From a bacterium (lineage in GTDB: Bacteria > Margulisbacteria > Marinamargulisbacteria > JABIPA01): 64,000 nt of DNA. The stretch is taken from positions 57,944 to 121,943 of the forward strand of contig JABIPA010000057.1 in the NCBI GenBank assembly GCA_018698675.1. Direction: 5' to 3'. Shown here piece by piece: positions 17,035 through 26,560 of the stretch. How positions within the stretch are numbered: the stretch's first letter is position 1; every line of letters starts with the position of its first letter. Both the position numbers and the translations under genes were made by a program. Below the pieces are notes generated by a model. The model searched no databases, was not told the origin of the DNA, and worked only from the letters and a program-made list of their open reading frames with translations.

Positions 17035-17601
17035 TTAGGGGAGATGAAAAAGGTAGGCCTCTCTGGTATTTGAAAGCCCTGTGTTCGAAAAGTTTCGATC
17101 TATCAATACGGCGATCTCTTCAGATTGGATAGCTATCTGAGGCTCCCCTTCATATTCTCTGTCCATATGTTCTTCTGCGGTTGCATATGCCATCGGAACT
17201 ATCGACACACTTGCCTCTAGATAATTATTCGTTGGCATCAAAAGATTACTAATAAAATCAAAGGCATAGCTTTGTGGATGAGTCGTCAAAAATAAATCTA
17301 TAGGGGCTCGATTTTGGTGGTTTCGGGTATTAACTAATTTACCAAAAGATTCATCTCCAATTTTTTTTTTCAAAATTAAAAGACTAGATTTAAGGCCATA
17401 AATATTAAGTATATTCTTTTGTTTCTCCAACACTACGATATGAACGATATTATTGCCTTCGTGATTCCTATACTTAATTACGGTTTCCCTATCTTCCCCT
17501 GAAAACTCGCCTATACTTAACCTTGGTTCATCCGTTAAAGATTTTACGAATTTTAAACAACTAGCGTTAATTTGACCAAAACATCTTGATGTCGCTTCCA
17601 T
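17035..17601 (-). CDS. Small ankyrin-like protein of the sigma-28-like regulon
   Basis: A 188-residue protein. Residues about 48-110 fit two degenerate ankyrin repeats: NHEGNNIVHIVVLE matches the N-x-x-G-x-T-x-L-H-x-A core and NHQNRAPIDLFLTTHP the next one. No signal peptide or membrane segment is seen. The ATG follows AAAGGAAAAT with good spacing, and a sigma-28-like promoter (17643-17670) lies upstream, giving a leader of about 35 bases. It lies next to the aroA operon but has its own promoter. Ankyrin repeats bind proteins; a host target is only inferred from company with other regulon members. Confidence 0.65.
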   Translation of the reverse strand: MEATSRCFGQINASCLKFVKSLTDEPRLSIGEFSGEDRETVIKYRNHEGNNIVHIVVLEKQKNILNIYGLKSSLLILKKKIGDESFGKLVNTRNHQNRAPIDLFLTTHPQSYAFDFISNLLMPTNNYLEASVSIVPMAYATAEEHMDREYEGEPQIAIQSEEIAVLIDRNFSNTGLSNTREAYLFHLP

Positions 17602-17642
17602 ACATATTTTCCTTTGTTGAATTCGATTTCATTATACAAAGA

Positions 17643-17670
17643 TTATCGAAGTTAGAAATAAAAAATTTCA
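17643..17670 (-). promoter_or_regulatory. Sigma-28-like promoter of the ankyrin-like gene
   Basis: Read on the minus strand: TGAAATTTT starting at 17670, then TTCGATAA at 17650-17643, with 16 bases between TGAA and the octamer. The element and its spacing match the other copies in the window. Confidence 0.65.
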
Positions 17671-17720
17671 ACAAAAAGTAGTTAAGGAATAAACATATCT
17701 AAAAAGTGAGAACCCGTCCC

Positions 17721-20700
17721 TTATTCTATTGAAACCCCTGCATCCACCAAGTCTTCTAGAAAAGGCTCGACCACAATTTTACCTAAGTCATCATTGTCAT
17801 AAAAATCATAAATGTAAGTCTTTACTGTATTCGGATTATTCATGTTCCAGTAGTTCGAATCAAATTCAATGTCCATATTCACACCAACCTCGACCTGATT
17901 CACACCTGTAATATTGTTATTAAAAATATTATTGAATTCAATTTCCTCTTGAGGTCCACTATTAATTAAAAACGCCAAGCCTGAGTTTGCCACGACGTGG
18001 TTATACCGAATAAAATTGTTCAACACGTCCATTTTAATTGTGGATACACCAATCAAAATTCCATTTGAGTTTAATGTGATATCATTTCGTTCTATCAAAT
18101 TACTCACAGTTCCACCCGCCATGCTAATTGCCCACGGTGAATTAGCCGTAAACGTATTATTCTTAACAGTATTTGATACTGAATCGACCATTTTTAAGCC
18201 TGTATGGTGCCCAATAAATGAGTTTTCTATCGCTTCATTTGTGTCCCCAGAAAGGATCAAACCAACCGTTCCATCTGTAATGAATAGCTCAGAATTTGAA
18301 AATGTATTGGCTTTAATAACGTTCGTCGTAAACGCAGATTCATTTGTCCCACTTGTTCGGATTCCCCCAATCTCATTATCACCTATCGTATTTCCCTCGA
18401 TTGTAAAACTGCGGATAGTTCCTGATGTATGCCCTAGAAAATTAATTCCATACTCTGCGTTCATATTTATTTGATTGTCTTTAATCGTCACAAGTTCCGA
18501 AATCCCATTTTCACTAGCCTCTCCAACAATACCACTTTCCGTATTCAATTTAAGTTGATTGTCGTGAATAAATGACATTCCCGAATCCAATAAATAGATT
18601 CCACATTCGTTGCCAGACAGCTCTGTGTTTTTAACAATGGCAGATCCACCATTTTCTATACTTATTCCATGTTCAGCATCTGTTATAACGCAATGCTCAA
18701 ATACAGATCCGTTCGCAAGAATATCTGATTCTAGACTTACGGCCACAACATCTGTCTTAACAGTAATCCCTTTCCAATACCCTTCGTCACCAATATCAAA
18801 GAAGGATACAAACGTAATTTTATTATCCGCTTCCCCCAATGCCTTTATTTGACCTTCCGCGATTAGTTGTCCATCTAAAAAGCCCCATATTAGAGTCCCT
18901 GGCTGAATAGTAATTACAGCATCTTCATCAACAATTACATCATCTACAATAATAAATGGATTGTCATAAGGATCCCAAGTTTCACTAGCAGATAATGTGC
19001 CACGTCGATAACTTGCCGCAAACCCAAAGGTAGAGTCAGAGTCCTCACTCACATTCCCATTTTCGTCCTGAGCGGTTACGTAATAATAGAATATTTCAAC
19101 ATTTGTTAATCCATCATCAATATACGAGTTGGATGTCACGAGGCTCGTATTTATCTGCACATAAGGCCCCTCTTCCGACGAACTTTTCCAAACGTTATAT
19201 CCGGCAATATCATCTTCTGAACTTTCCTCCCAAATAACTTCTATTTCATGGCTGGTAGGAACTAAATCAATTCCTTCGGGCTTAATTGGAACAATCCCAT
19301 CTAAAGAAATATCAGCGATTAATACATCCATTGTTGTATTGGATGCTTTATCTATAAATGACACAGTCATCCTATCCGATTTAGCATCAATCGTTTCATC
19401 TATTGTAAACGTCAATGAATACACCCCATCCTCAGCCGTCTCATCTCCATTTTCTCCGTCATCTTTTAATTCTAAGTCTAAGTTTTCAATCGAGATGTTA
19501 ACTTCTCCAAATGCTTCGGCTGTGTCGACTTCCAAATGAACAGTGTCTCCTTTTTTCTTTTTTATACCATCTGTACTTTCTGACATACTTACAATTTGGA
19601 TAGATTTATCGATACGGATATTAATCGCTGTATTTGGAGACTCTTCATTTCCGGCTCTATCAACAGCCCAATATACTAGTGAATGAATGCCTTCATCCGT
19701 GTAAACAGGCTGTCCATTTTCTGAAACAGAGAACGTTGTTGCATCTATAATATAATTAATTGTAGAAACGCCTACGCCTTCATCTTCCGCTGTCAAATTT
19801 ATCGTTACATCTGTATTCACCCATGTATCAACAGCATCGTCCGTAGATATTGGATCTATTGAATCTGTTAAGGTATTTACCCCCACATCAGTGGTCACTC
19901 CCTCATTTACAGTTACATTCTGGATAACTAAATCGTCAAAACCTAAGCGACTTCCTGTAATCGCATATACACCGATTGGAACATTAGAGAATTCATACGC
20001 TCCATTTTCTAAGGTTAAAAACTCATAAGAATAAATTCCTGATTCGGGAACAACTTGAATACCGGAATAGTCCGTTAATAAATCTAGGTTAAAAATACCT
20101 TTCATATGTCCGGCAGGCTGAAGTTCTACCGATGTAACTTCTACCGAATCCGCCGCTTCAACTGTAACCTCTTTCAAGATAGTGCTCGCATTTGGATAAC
20201 TAAAAATGAGAGTATAGTCGCCTAAAGGCACGTGCTCAATTTGGTAATTTCCTGATTCATCTGAAGTCGTTTGAAAATTTGTTCCCTGTAATACGACAGA
20301 CACTCCTTCATAATCTGTTTTCCCGTATAAAGTTACCTGTCCCTCTATTGTATTTGCTCCTGCACTTAAAACGACGGTGCCTATATCGGTAGTGCCATTC
20401 TCTATAATTTCATAGTCGCCAGCTACAATCTTTGTCGTAAAATCAATCACACTAAATTCAAAAGAAGAAAACGTTCCTAACGGTAAGGTCATAGAAAACG
20501 ACCCGTTTGTGTTTGACGTCGTTGTTGCATCATAATCTAAGGAACTTACAAGAACGTCACCGTGCGTACTTTTACCTTCTAGCTCTACGACACCTGTAAG
20601 GGTACCCGTTCTATCTTCATCAAGCATTGAGAAATTACCAAGATCAATAACCGAGGCGTTACTTGTCACAATTTCCACGGATGATAAAACCGTTTTCAAC

Positions 20701-21224
20701 CCAAGTTTTACTAACGCAACAGACATATCTCCAACTGGAACATTCGATAAACTGAATTCTCCTTGAGCGTTCGAAGATGATATTAAATCTGTACCTAAAA
20801 CAGAGGCTATGACTCCTTCTAACGCAGTTTCACCGTTAAATAAAACGGTGCCTGTTAATGATTTTGTTCCAAACATTGTAATTGGAGGTGCAATTACAGA
20901 TTCAGAAAATGACGTGGAATATGAAATATTTTGAGCGACTCCTTTTTTTGAATCATGCTCAGCAATTACAGAATAGCTTCCGTTTTCTAAGTCTCCAAAA
21001 AAATATTCGCCATCACCATTTGTGAAACGTGTATCTATAAGTGTTGACTTTGTTGCTTCAAAAATTTTGACTACGGCACCGTCAATTGGATTAGATTCAC
21101 TCGTTAAGACTACGCCTATAATATCTTTTTCAACTGGAGTACTGGTTTCATCCCCAGGACTGCCACACGAAACGACGAAAAAAAACGAACTTACTAAACA
21201 TAGAAACATCACGAATGTCTGCAT
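17721..21224 (-). CDS. Surface lipoprotein with regulatory-like beta-sandwich repeats, Fn3 and parallel beta-helix
   Basis: A 1167-residue export protein. The signal peptide ends in a lipobox-like FVVSCGS (Cys20), so the mature protein should be lipid-anchored. Residues about 35-460 hold five or more carboxypeptidase-regulatory-like beta-sandwich repeats with the recurring pattern G-x-V-x-x-x-G-x-x-x-x-x-G-V and NVPVGDMSV/HVPLGDYTL ends. An Ig-like domain follows (about 465-545, ending YWAVDRAGNEES), then a fibronectin type III domain (about 650-735, VIWEESSEDDIAGYNVWKSS). From about 800 to 1130 a right-handed parallel beta-helix of the NosD kind repeats N-x-I/F turns (NTFSNSELF, NNTFTANSPW). 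Likely a cell-surface adhesin or glycan-binding protein. No catalytic site is recognised. Confidence 0.8.
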   Translation of the reverse strand: MQTFVMFLCLVSSFFFVVSCGSPGDETSTPVEKDIIGVVLTSESNPIDGAVVKIFEATKSTLIDTRFTNGDGEYFFGDLENGSYSVIAEHDSKKGVAQNISYSTSFSESVIAPPITMFGTKSLTGTVLFNGETALEGVIASVLGTDLISSSNAQGEFSLSNVPVGDMSVALVKLGLKTVLSSVEIVTSNASVIDLGNFSMLDEDRTGTLTGVVELEGKSTHGDVLVSSLDYDATTTSNTNGSFSMTLPLGTFSSFEFSVIDFTTKIVAGDYEIIENGTTDIGTVVLSAGANTIEGQVTLYGKTDYEGVSVVLQGTNFQTTSDESGNYQIEHVPLGDYTLIFSYPNASTILKEVTVEAADSVEVTSVELQPAGHMKGIFNLDLLTDYSGIQVVPESGIYSYEFLTLENGAYEFSNVPIGVYAITGSRLGFDDLVIQNVTVNEGVTTDVGVNTLTDSIDPISTDDAVDTWVNTDVTINLTAEDEGVGVSTINYIIDATTFSVSENGQPVYTDEGIHSLVYWAVDRAGNEESPNTAINIRIDKSIQIVSMSESTDGIKKKKGDTVHLEVDTAEAFGEVNISIENLDLELKDDGENGDETAEDGVYSLTFTIDETIDAKSDRMTVSFIDKASNTTMDVLIADISLDGIVPIKPEGIDLVPTSHEIEVIWEESSEDDIAGYNVWKSSSEEGPYVQINTSLVTSNSYIDDGLTNVEIFYYYVTAQDENGNVSEDSDSTFGFAASYRRGTLSASETWDPYDNPFIIVDDVIVDEDAVITIQPGTLIWGFLDGQLIAEGQIKALGEADNKITFVSFFDIGDEGYWKGITVKTDVVAVSLESDILANGSVFEHCVITDAEHGISIENGGSAIVKNTELSGNECGIYLLDSGMSFIHDNQLKLNTESGIVGEASENGISELVTIKDNQINMNAEYGINFLGHTSGTIRSFTIEGNTIGDNEIGGIRTSGTNESAFTTNVIKANTFSNSELFITDGTVGLILSGDTNEAIENSFIGHHTGLKMVDSVSNTVKNNTFTANSPWAISMAGGTVSNLIERNDITLNSNGILIGVSTIKMDVLNNFIRYNHVVANSGLAFLINSGPQEEIEFNNIFNNNITGVNQVEVGVNMDIEFDSNYWNMNNPNTVKTYIYDFYDNDDLGKIVVEPFLEDLVDAGVSIE

Positions 21225-21405
21225 AGAGTATCCTTTACATTTTAAAAATTAATTGAGTCATTTTAAGTATATTATTTTTTTGTAGAAATCACTATTTATT
21301 GAGTTGTCGATAAAACCTACATATTAAGATAATACCCACTCAACTAAGCAAGTAAAACATTATTTATTGATAGGAAATGAAGAGCCGGTAAATTCAGGGT
21401 TTATC

Positions 21406-22917
21406 TTATTTTTTTATTAACGAAAATGTTTTGGAATAGTTTTCACCATGAACATAAAAACTGGCAGCTGTTGTTTCTCGAACAAATAATGTGTAGATAT
21501 CACTATGTTTTTCAAAATGGTGCCGCCATGTATCACCCAATCTTTGATTGCCTTCAGAATCCAAACTTCTAGAATCTGGCACAATATCTGCCAAACAAAA
21601 CACGCCCTTTTTACTAAATGCAAAGGTGAACCCAACAACAGACTCACAGGACGGGCCTTTTTCTTTTAATTGAAGTTCCTCAAACCATTCGCTTTCGATA
21701 ATAATTCCTTCAGAATACCCGCCAGAAACATCAAATACTTGTTTATCATAAGACTCCAATATCGATCTTACATATCCCGTTCGATAAATATCATCATCAT
21801 CTACTTTCAAAAATAAATCATAATTAGCCAAAGGGGCTTGGGCCAAAGACGCCATGTAATTATTATGCTGAGACAAAGTCGGTCCAAATTGAAAATATAC
21901 CGTGCAATTTTCTCTAATTGGTAAATCTTTTAATAAATCTCCGTAGTTAAAAAAAGAATTCAAATAGTCATTATGATTAAGATAAATCGAAATATCGACC
22001 GGAATATCCTGGGCCAATAATTGAAGAATAATCGTTCTCAAAAATGTAGGTCTTGCTCGAGAGGTTAAAAAAACTAAGCACCTTGGTTTTTCATGATCTA
22101 ATGAAATACGTCCTTTTACCGTCCATCCAATTCTAGGATCGTATTTTTTAATTGGATTAGGATCTACCTCTTTTTTTAACATCGGAATCGAATTATTTAG
22201 GCCATGAATATTGTAGGTAACACCAGAAACTTCTCTCTTCACAACCTTAAATTCTGATGATTCGACTAAAAACTGTCGCCAAATAACGTCTTCAAATACA
22301 AATTCGTCATGAGGAATATCCAAGTTTCGAACGGCTTTAACAGCCCTTTTTGATAAAGCAAAAGAGTTTGGCATCATTTCAGGAACGCCAAGTTCGATGT
22401 CTCTTTCATTTAAACCTAGGCTCTCGTGTCGCGTATGTTCGTATCTCTCTGATTTATTGAGAATTCCGTCTGAATGCGACCCTGAAAAATCCCAATTATG
22501 CTCATCATACGATTTAAGAACCTCTTCTACGTACGTATGTCGATATACGTCATCATCATCTATTTTTAAAATGATGTCGTACTCATCAAGCCTGTCCGAC
22601 AATTCCATCGCAATACAATGATTATGATGGGGTGCTGTTGATTGTCCAAAGCCCAAAAACAGTGCATGATTTGGGTCGATATCATCTAACAAGCTGATAT
22701 AGTTTTTCCGGTGGTTGGATGGGTCTTTTGTGTTAATAAAAATTGCGTGATCAACGATTACGGATTGCATCGCCATTTGCAGAGCACAATATCGTATGAA
22801 GTGAGGACGATCTCTGGACGTGCTTATGGCTAAAACTCTCGGCCGCTTTGTTGATTTCGTTCGGTTCGAAGCTAGGAGGGTTTTTCTTTTTGTTATAAAT
22901 TTAGAATAATCCTGCAT
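21406..22917 (-). CDS. Tandem-duplicated glycosyltransferase-like protein (GT-A type)
   Basis: A 503-residue protein made of two homologous halves. Each begins with a strand-rich start (RPRVLAISTSRDRPHFIR; KPRCLVFLTSRARPTFLR) and carries the same metal-binding-like motif: LKIDDDDVYRHTYVEEVLKS in the first half and LKVDDDDIYRTGYVRSILES in the second. The DDDD clusters fit the DxD of GT-A glycosyltransferases, and FGQSTAPHHNH/FGPTLSQHNNY also repeat. No signal peptide or membrane segment is seen, so it is probably cytoplasmic. Both motifs are intact, so both halves may be active, as in bifunctional polymer synthases. Sugar and acceptor are unknown. It stands alone between the lipoprotein and the 23172 gene. 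Confidence 0.72.
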   Translation of the reverse strand: MQDYSKFITKRKTLLASNRTKSTKRPRVLAISTSRDRPHFIRYCALQMAMQSVIVDHAIFINTKDPSNHRKNYISLLDDIDPNHALFLGFGQSTAPHHNHCIAMELSDRLDEYDIILKIDDDDVYRHTYVEEVLKSYDEHNWDFSGSHSDGILNKSERYEHTRHESLGLNERDIELGVPEMMPNSFALSKRAVKAVRNLDIPHDEFVFEDVIWRQFLVESSEFKVVKREVSGVTYNIHGLNNSIPMLKKEVDPNPIKKYDPRIGWTVKGRISLDHEKPRCLVFLTSRARPTFLRTIILQLLAQDIPVDISIYLNHNDYLNSFFNYGDLLKDLPIRENCTVYFQFGPTLSQHNNYMASLAQAPLANYDLFLKVDDDDIYRTGYVRSILESYDKQVFDVSGGYSEGIIIESEWFEELQLKEKGPSCESVVGFTFAFSKKGVFCLADIVPDSRSLDSEGNQRLGDTWRHHFEKHSDIYTLFVRETTAASFYVHGENYSKTFSLIKK

Positions 22918-23171
22918 ATAAGAATAATTTTAAGGCTAAGATCCTTTTATGGCAACGTATTCTCTATCGAATAATCCGTCATTATCAGTGAGGTCGCTAA
23001 TAAGACCTTCGCCCGTCATATCGATATACCCGATTTTATCTAAAAATATCCCCTACTAAATTTTCCTTACCGCCCGAAAGTGATTGGGCTCTCAGTCTCT
23101 TTACCGCAACATCGTAAAACTATGTTACGAGCGAAATCGAGATGACATTTTCTATAATGATTCGTTTCGGA

Positions 23172-24308
23172 CTATACACTGTCCTCATCAAAAATATTAG
23201 TGAATATCATTGAGTCCCGACCATCTTCAACTTTAAGACTTCCTGTTTCTTCTTCTGGAATGCTCATTAGTATTTGGTTCGTAAAAAGTTCTGCATGAAC
23301 CTCGTTCAATTCGGGAAAAAGATGTTTCAGTAACTCATTCCGTTTATTGATAGTATCCAAATGAAAAGGATTATTAGATTGATACTTACTTACCAAGTCC
23401 TGAGTTATCTCTCTAATTTGGTCTTGCCATCTATTCCCTAATTCCTGTCCCCAACTAGGCGCAGCCTCTTTTATTAAAAGAAATTTCGTATTCAATGATC
23501 GAACAAGCATAGAAAGGTTTTCTTCTTTAGAATAATGGGGCGAAACATTAAACGTAGAAAAAGATGTTTTAATCGTCTGATCATCCTTTGAAAAAAGAGG
23601 GGCTTCGACATCAATACAAATTCCGGGCGTCCCATGATAACTGTCAAATCTGTAGGTCAGCTTGAAGCCAGGGTCTTTCAAGCATAAATATTCACCATAA
23701 AAATCTCTTAGTCTCATATACGCTGCCGACTTTGCTAATTGACACGCCGATTTATAACCCAAAGCAGTAGGTACCAGCAACACCTCTGGTGGAAATATTA
23801 GGCATCCAAATAAGGAAACCATACTTGCCATTCCCCCCATTTTAGCTTGCTTTAAGCTTTTAATTTCTTTTTCCGTTGCATTTTCAATAAGCTTTACGGC
23901 TAACCGCTCATCACAATCTTGGAACACCTTTGACAAGATAGTTCTAGTCTCATTTTTAGATAGACTTGTTCTCAAATATCCTTGATTCAAAATACCTTCT
24001 TTTAATTTTGAATTGAGAATAGTTGGAAACATATTGAGATCTAATCGAATAGGTAGTTCTTTCCCTTTAATAGAAATGAAAACGTTATCATAGGAATAGG
24101 TCACTTTTTCAAGTTTAATCAAATCGTCAGTCGTTAGTGTATTTAAGCCAATGTGTTTCGTAATCTTATTAGCTATTTTGTTTGAAGGATGTGAATATAA
24201 AGTATTCCTCAAATCCCTTTTTTGATTCTCTGAATAATCGCCTGAAGGATGAACAATTTTATATCTGTCTCCATTTCTAAAAGTGTCGCATATTGGTAGA
24301 CTTAACAT
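23172..24308 (-). CDS. Unknown protein with a central hydrophobic hairpin (sigma-28-like regulon)
   Basis: I do not recognise this 378-residue protein. About 155-195 is a bilobed hydrophobic stretch (MASMVSLFGCLIFPPEVLLV, then a second apolar half) that could form a membrane hairpin. The flanks are hydrophilic and of mixed structure; the C-terminus is acidic (FDEDSV). There is no N-terminal signal. It has a sigma-28-like promoter at 24359-24386 about 50 bases upstream. Bilobed hydrophobic domains are also seen in chlamydial inclusion-membrane proteins, but that comparison rests on architecture alone. Confidence 0.6.
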   Translation of the reverse strand: MLSLPICDTFRNGDRYKIVHPSGDYSENQKRDLRNTLYSHPSNKIANKITKHIGLNTLTTDDLIKLEKVTYSYDNVFISIKGKELPIRLDLNMFPTILNSKLKEGILNQGYLRTSLSKNETRTILSKVFQDCDERLAVKLIENATEKEIKSLKQAKMGGMASMVSLFGCLIFPPEVLLVPTALGYKSACQLAKSAAYMRLRDFYGEYLCLKDPGFKLTYRFDSYHGTPGICIDVEAPLFSKDDQTIKTSFSTFNVSPHYSKEENLSMLVRSLNTKFLLIKEAAPSWGQELGNRWQDQIREITQDLVSKYQSNNPFHLDTINKRNELLKHLFPELNEVHAELFTNQILMSIPEEETGSLKVEDGRDSMIFTNIFDEDSV

Positions 24309-24358
24309 TCTTTAGCTTCTTTCTTTAATCGAGTATTTATTTTTCAAAATCTATATAA

Positions 24359-24386
24359 TTAACGAAAAAGTTTAAAAATAATTTCA
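24359..24386 (-). promoter_or_regulatory. Sigma-28-like promoter of the 24308 gene
   Basis: Minus strand: TGAAATTAT starting at 24386 and TTCGTTAA at 24366-24359, with 16 bases between TGAA and the octamer. One core base of the -10 part differs (CGTTAA rather than CGATAA). Confidence 0.5.
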
Positions 24387-24406
24387 TTCAATTTGATTTT
24401 GAACGC

Positions 24407-25027
24407 TTAATGCTCGGAAATAGACTCCCATGGCGGCTGCACAGGCTTAAAATTTCTTAAAAATGTCGTACACCTGTTAAACCCTTCTTCTCCTTTCCAA
24501 TTAGAATAAATATAATATAACTCCTGCGCTGATACTGATTCTGTAACAGGTCGAAATGTTCCCGTTTTAAAAGAAGTATCCTGCATAAATATCGCATTAA
24601 TCATTGGATCATCCATTAAATTAAGATGAAAGAAAATACCTTTACCCTCTTGTTTACAATATTCTAAAACTAAGCAGGACACTTTTGAGTTTTTACAATG
24701 TCGAACTAAAGTCGTCATCTTGGCACCCAACTTACCAAATTTATTCTGAGCTGACTTACATAGTTGAGGATTTAGTTCTTCGCCTCCGAATACCTCTCTA
24801 GCCGCAGGTTTTGCTGCAGGGGTTCCGTTTTTTAATCGGGTATTCATGCCGAAATGAACAATACATCCTACTTCATCTTTAGTTATTTCTAACGAAACAT
24901 CTCTTTGAGCTATTTGTAACTCTTTTACGGTTTTGAAATCTTGAATAGATGTGTGTAATGGTAACAAGTCTTCGATTGATTCACTTATTCCCGCAACAAT
25001 TTTGAAAGACACCTTTTTGTTGTTCAT
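24407..25027 (-). CDS. Unknown protein of the sigma-28-like regulon
   Basis: A 206-residue protein with no family I recognise. It is soluble-looking and rich in Cys for this genome (GCIVHFGMNT, VRHCKNSKVSCLVLEYCK, NRCTTF). Alternating strands around residues 100-165 suggest an alpha/beta fold. There is no signal peptide or membrane segment. The ATG follows AAGGGGAAAT at good spacing. Its sigma-28-like promoter (25048-25075) is among the closest to consensus in the window. It is followed on the same strand after about 100 bases by the 24308 gene, which has its own promoter. Confidence 0.6.
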   Translation of the reverse strand: MNNKKVSFKIVAGISESIEDLLPLHTSIQDFKTVKELQIAQRDVSLEITKDEVGCIVHFGMNTRLKNGTPAAKPAAREVFGGEELNPQLCKSAQNKFGKLGAKMTTLVRHCKNSKVSCLVLEYCKQEGKGIFFHLNLMDDPMINAIFMQDTSFKTGTFRPVTESVSAQELYYIYSNWKGEEGFNRCTTFLRNFKPVQPPWESISEH

Positions 25028-25047
25028 ACCATTTCCCCTTATTTATT

Positions 25048-25075
25048 TATCGATAAAACAACAAAAAAATTTCAA
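25048..25075 (-). promoter_or_regulatory. Sigma-28-like promoter of the 25027 gene
   Basis: Minus strand: TGAAATTTT starting at 25075 and ATCGATAA at 25055-25048, 16 bases between TGAA and the octamer. It lies directly downstream of the terminator of the preceding operon, so the gene is insulated from it. Confidence 0.65.
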
Positions 25076-25093
25076 AAATTTTATTCAACTCAA

Positions 25094-25142
25094 ATAAAAA
25101 AACCATATTAATCAACATTAGACGTCAATCAATATGGTTTTC
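25094..25142 (-). terminator. Probable rho-independent terminator of the aminotransferase operon
   Basis: Arms at 25132-25142 and 25100-25110 are perfect 11-bp complements (AAAACCATATT), with a 21-base loop. Read on the minus strand, the second arm runs into seven T residues, as expected for a terminator ending transcription from the aminotransferase gene. Confidence 0.65.
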
Positions 25143-25210
25143 CAAAAAACTACTTACCGGATCCAAAACAGACCCTATAAACCCAATTCGATACTATTTA
25201 TACGTATATA

Positions 25211-26551
25211 TCATTCAACCAAACTAATAGCCTCAGAAATCATAGCCAATCCTTCATCAATTTGTGCTTCAGTAATAATTAATGGGGGTGCAATAAATAT
25301 CCAATTCCATCGAACAAATGTCATCATTCCACTCTTTCTTAACGAAGCAGCTATTTTATTTGTAGGACCTAATTCACTTGGTTTTGCATTCCAAGGTACA
25401 AGAGGCTCTCTCGTTTCTCTATCTTTTACTAGCTCTATACAACCTAATAATCCAGTACATCTAAAGTCACCGATAGATGGGTGAGCCACTTTTAATTCAC
25501 CAACTTTTTTAACTAAATACGATTCAAGCTCTTTTGCTCGTTCTGGTAATTTGTTTTCTTTCATCACGTTTATGTTCGCAATAGCTGACGCACAAGCCAA
25601 TGCATGAGCAGAATAAGTTAAACCCAATGGCAACGCTTTATCATCAAAATAGTCGGAAATTTCTTTCGAAACCATCACGCCACCAAGTGGGACGTATCCA
25701 CTATTTATTCCTTTAGCCATAACAATCAAATCAGGAGTAACGGATGTATTTTGAATAGCAAACCAGTTACCACATCGTCCAAAACCACTCATTACTTCAT
25801 CGACAATAATCAAAATGCCATACTTTTTTGCGATGGCATCAATTCCTTCCCAATATCCTTCTGGATATTTTATGCATCCAGAGGACCCAGATTCGCCTTC
25901 CATTAATATGGCAGCCACTGTTTCTGGACCTTCAAATCGAATCACACGTTCAATATGAGACACACATTCTTTTTTACATGATTCCGGTTTTTGACCAAAT
26001 GGACATCGATAACAATAAGGATCTTCAACATGAATAATCCCTGGCATCTGATCTCTATCTATTGGCGTTCGTCTTGGGTCACCCCCAGCAGAAATAGCAC
26101 CATAGGTTGCTCCGTGATAGGAGCGATATTTTGAAATAATTTTTTGTCGTCCGGTATATAGTCTTGCAAGCTTTATTGCATTTTCAATTGCATCAGATCC
26201 ACCATTGGTAAAAAAGGTTTTTTCCATATTGTCAGGGGCTATTTCCTTCAATAATTTACCTAATTCACCTCTTACTTCTGTAGCAACTCCAGGAAAAACA
26301 TAAGCCATTTTATCAAGTTGCTCTTTCATGGCATCTTTTATCTTTTCGTTGTTGTGCCCTACATTTACGTTCATTAATTGAGATGAAAAATCTAAATACT
26401 TCTTTCCGTCTCTATCATGTACATAAACGCCTTCTGCTTTTACAGCTTCGATTGGGTTCATATTTTTTTGCACCGACCATGAAAATAACGTGTGATCAAT
26501 ATTAGCTTGTTTAAATGACTCTGTTTTTGTTTGTTCCATAACTTTTTCCAT
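25211..26551 (-). CDS. Class III omega-amino acid aminotransferase (beta-alanine:pyruvate type)
   Basis: A 446-residue PLP-dependent class III aminotransferase. FFTNGGSDAIENAIKLAR holds the cofactor phosphate site, YRSYHGATYG the ring-stacking region, IVDEVMSGFGRCG the cofactor Asp, and LIVMAKGINSGYVPLGG the Schiff-base Lys. It is the last gene of an operon after an Lrp regulator and a methylmalonate-semialdehyde dehydrogenase. This fits removal of the amino group of beta-alanine or 3-aminoisobutyrate to give the semialdehyde used by its neighbour. Exact substrate (beta-alanine, taurine, GABA) cannot be told from sequence alone. A Cys-rich insertion, YCYRCPFGQKPESCKKEC, is present near residues 173-190; similar clusters occur in some members of the family. 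Confidence 0.88.
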   Translation of the reverse strand: MEKVMEQTKTESFKQANIDHTLFSWSVQKNMNPIEAVKAEGVYVHDRDGKKYLDFSSQLMNVNVGHNNEKIKDAMKEQLDKMAYVFPGVATEVRGELGKLLKEIAPDNMEKTFFTNGGSDAIENAIKLARLYTGRQKIISKYRSYHGATYGAISAGGDPRRTPIDRDQMPGIIHVEDPYCYRCPFGQKPESCKKECVSHIERVIRFEGPETVAAILMEGESGSSGCIKYPEGYWEGIDAIAKKYGILIIVDEVMSGFGRCGNWFAIQNTSVTPDLIVMAKGINSGYVPLGGVMVSKEISDYFDDKALPLGLTYSAHALACASAIANINVMKENKLPERAKELESYLVKKVGELKVAHPSIGDFRCTGLLGCIELVKDRETREPLVPWNAKPSELGPTNKIAASLRKSGMMTFVRWNWIFIAPPLIITEAQIDEGLAMISEAISLVE

Positions 26552-26560
26552 ACTTACTTC

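Noticed and set aside
24407..25027. Another deamidase of the 11586 type
   Set aside because: It has Cys and His in GCIVHFG but only three residues apart and without the strand-helix-strand-GG order.
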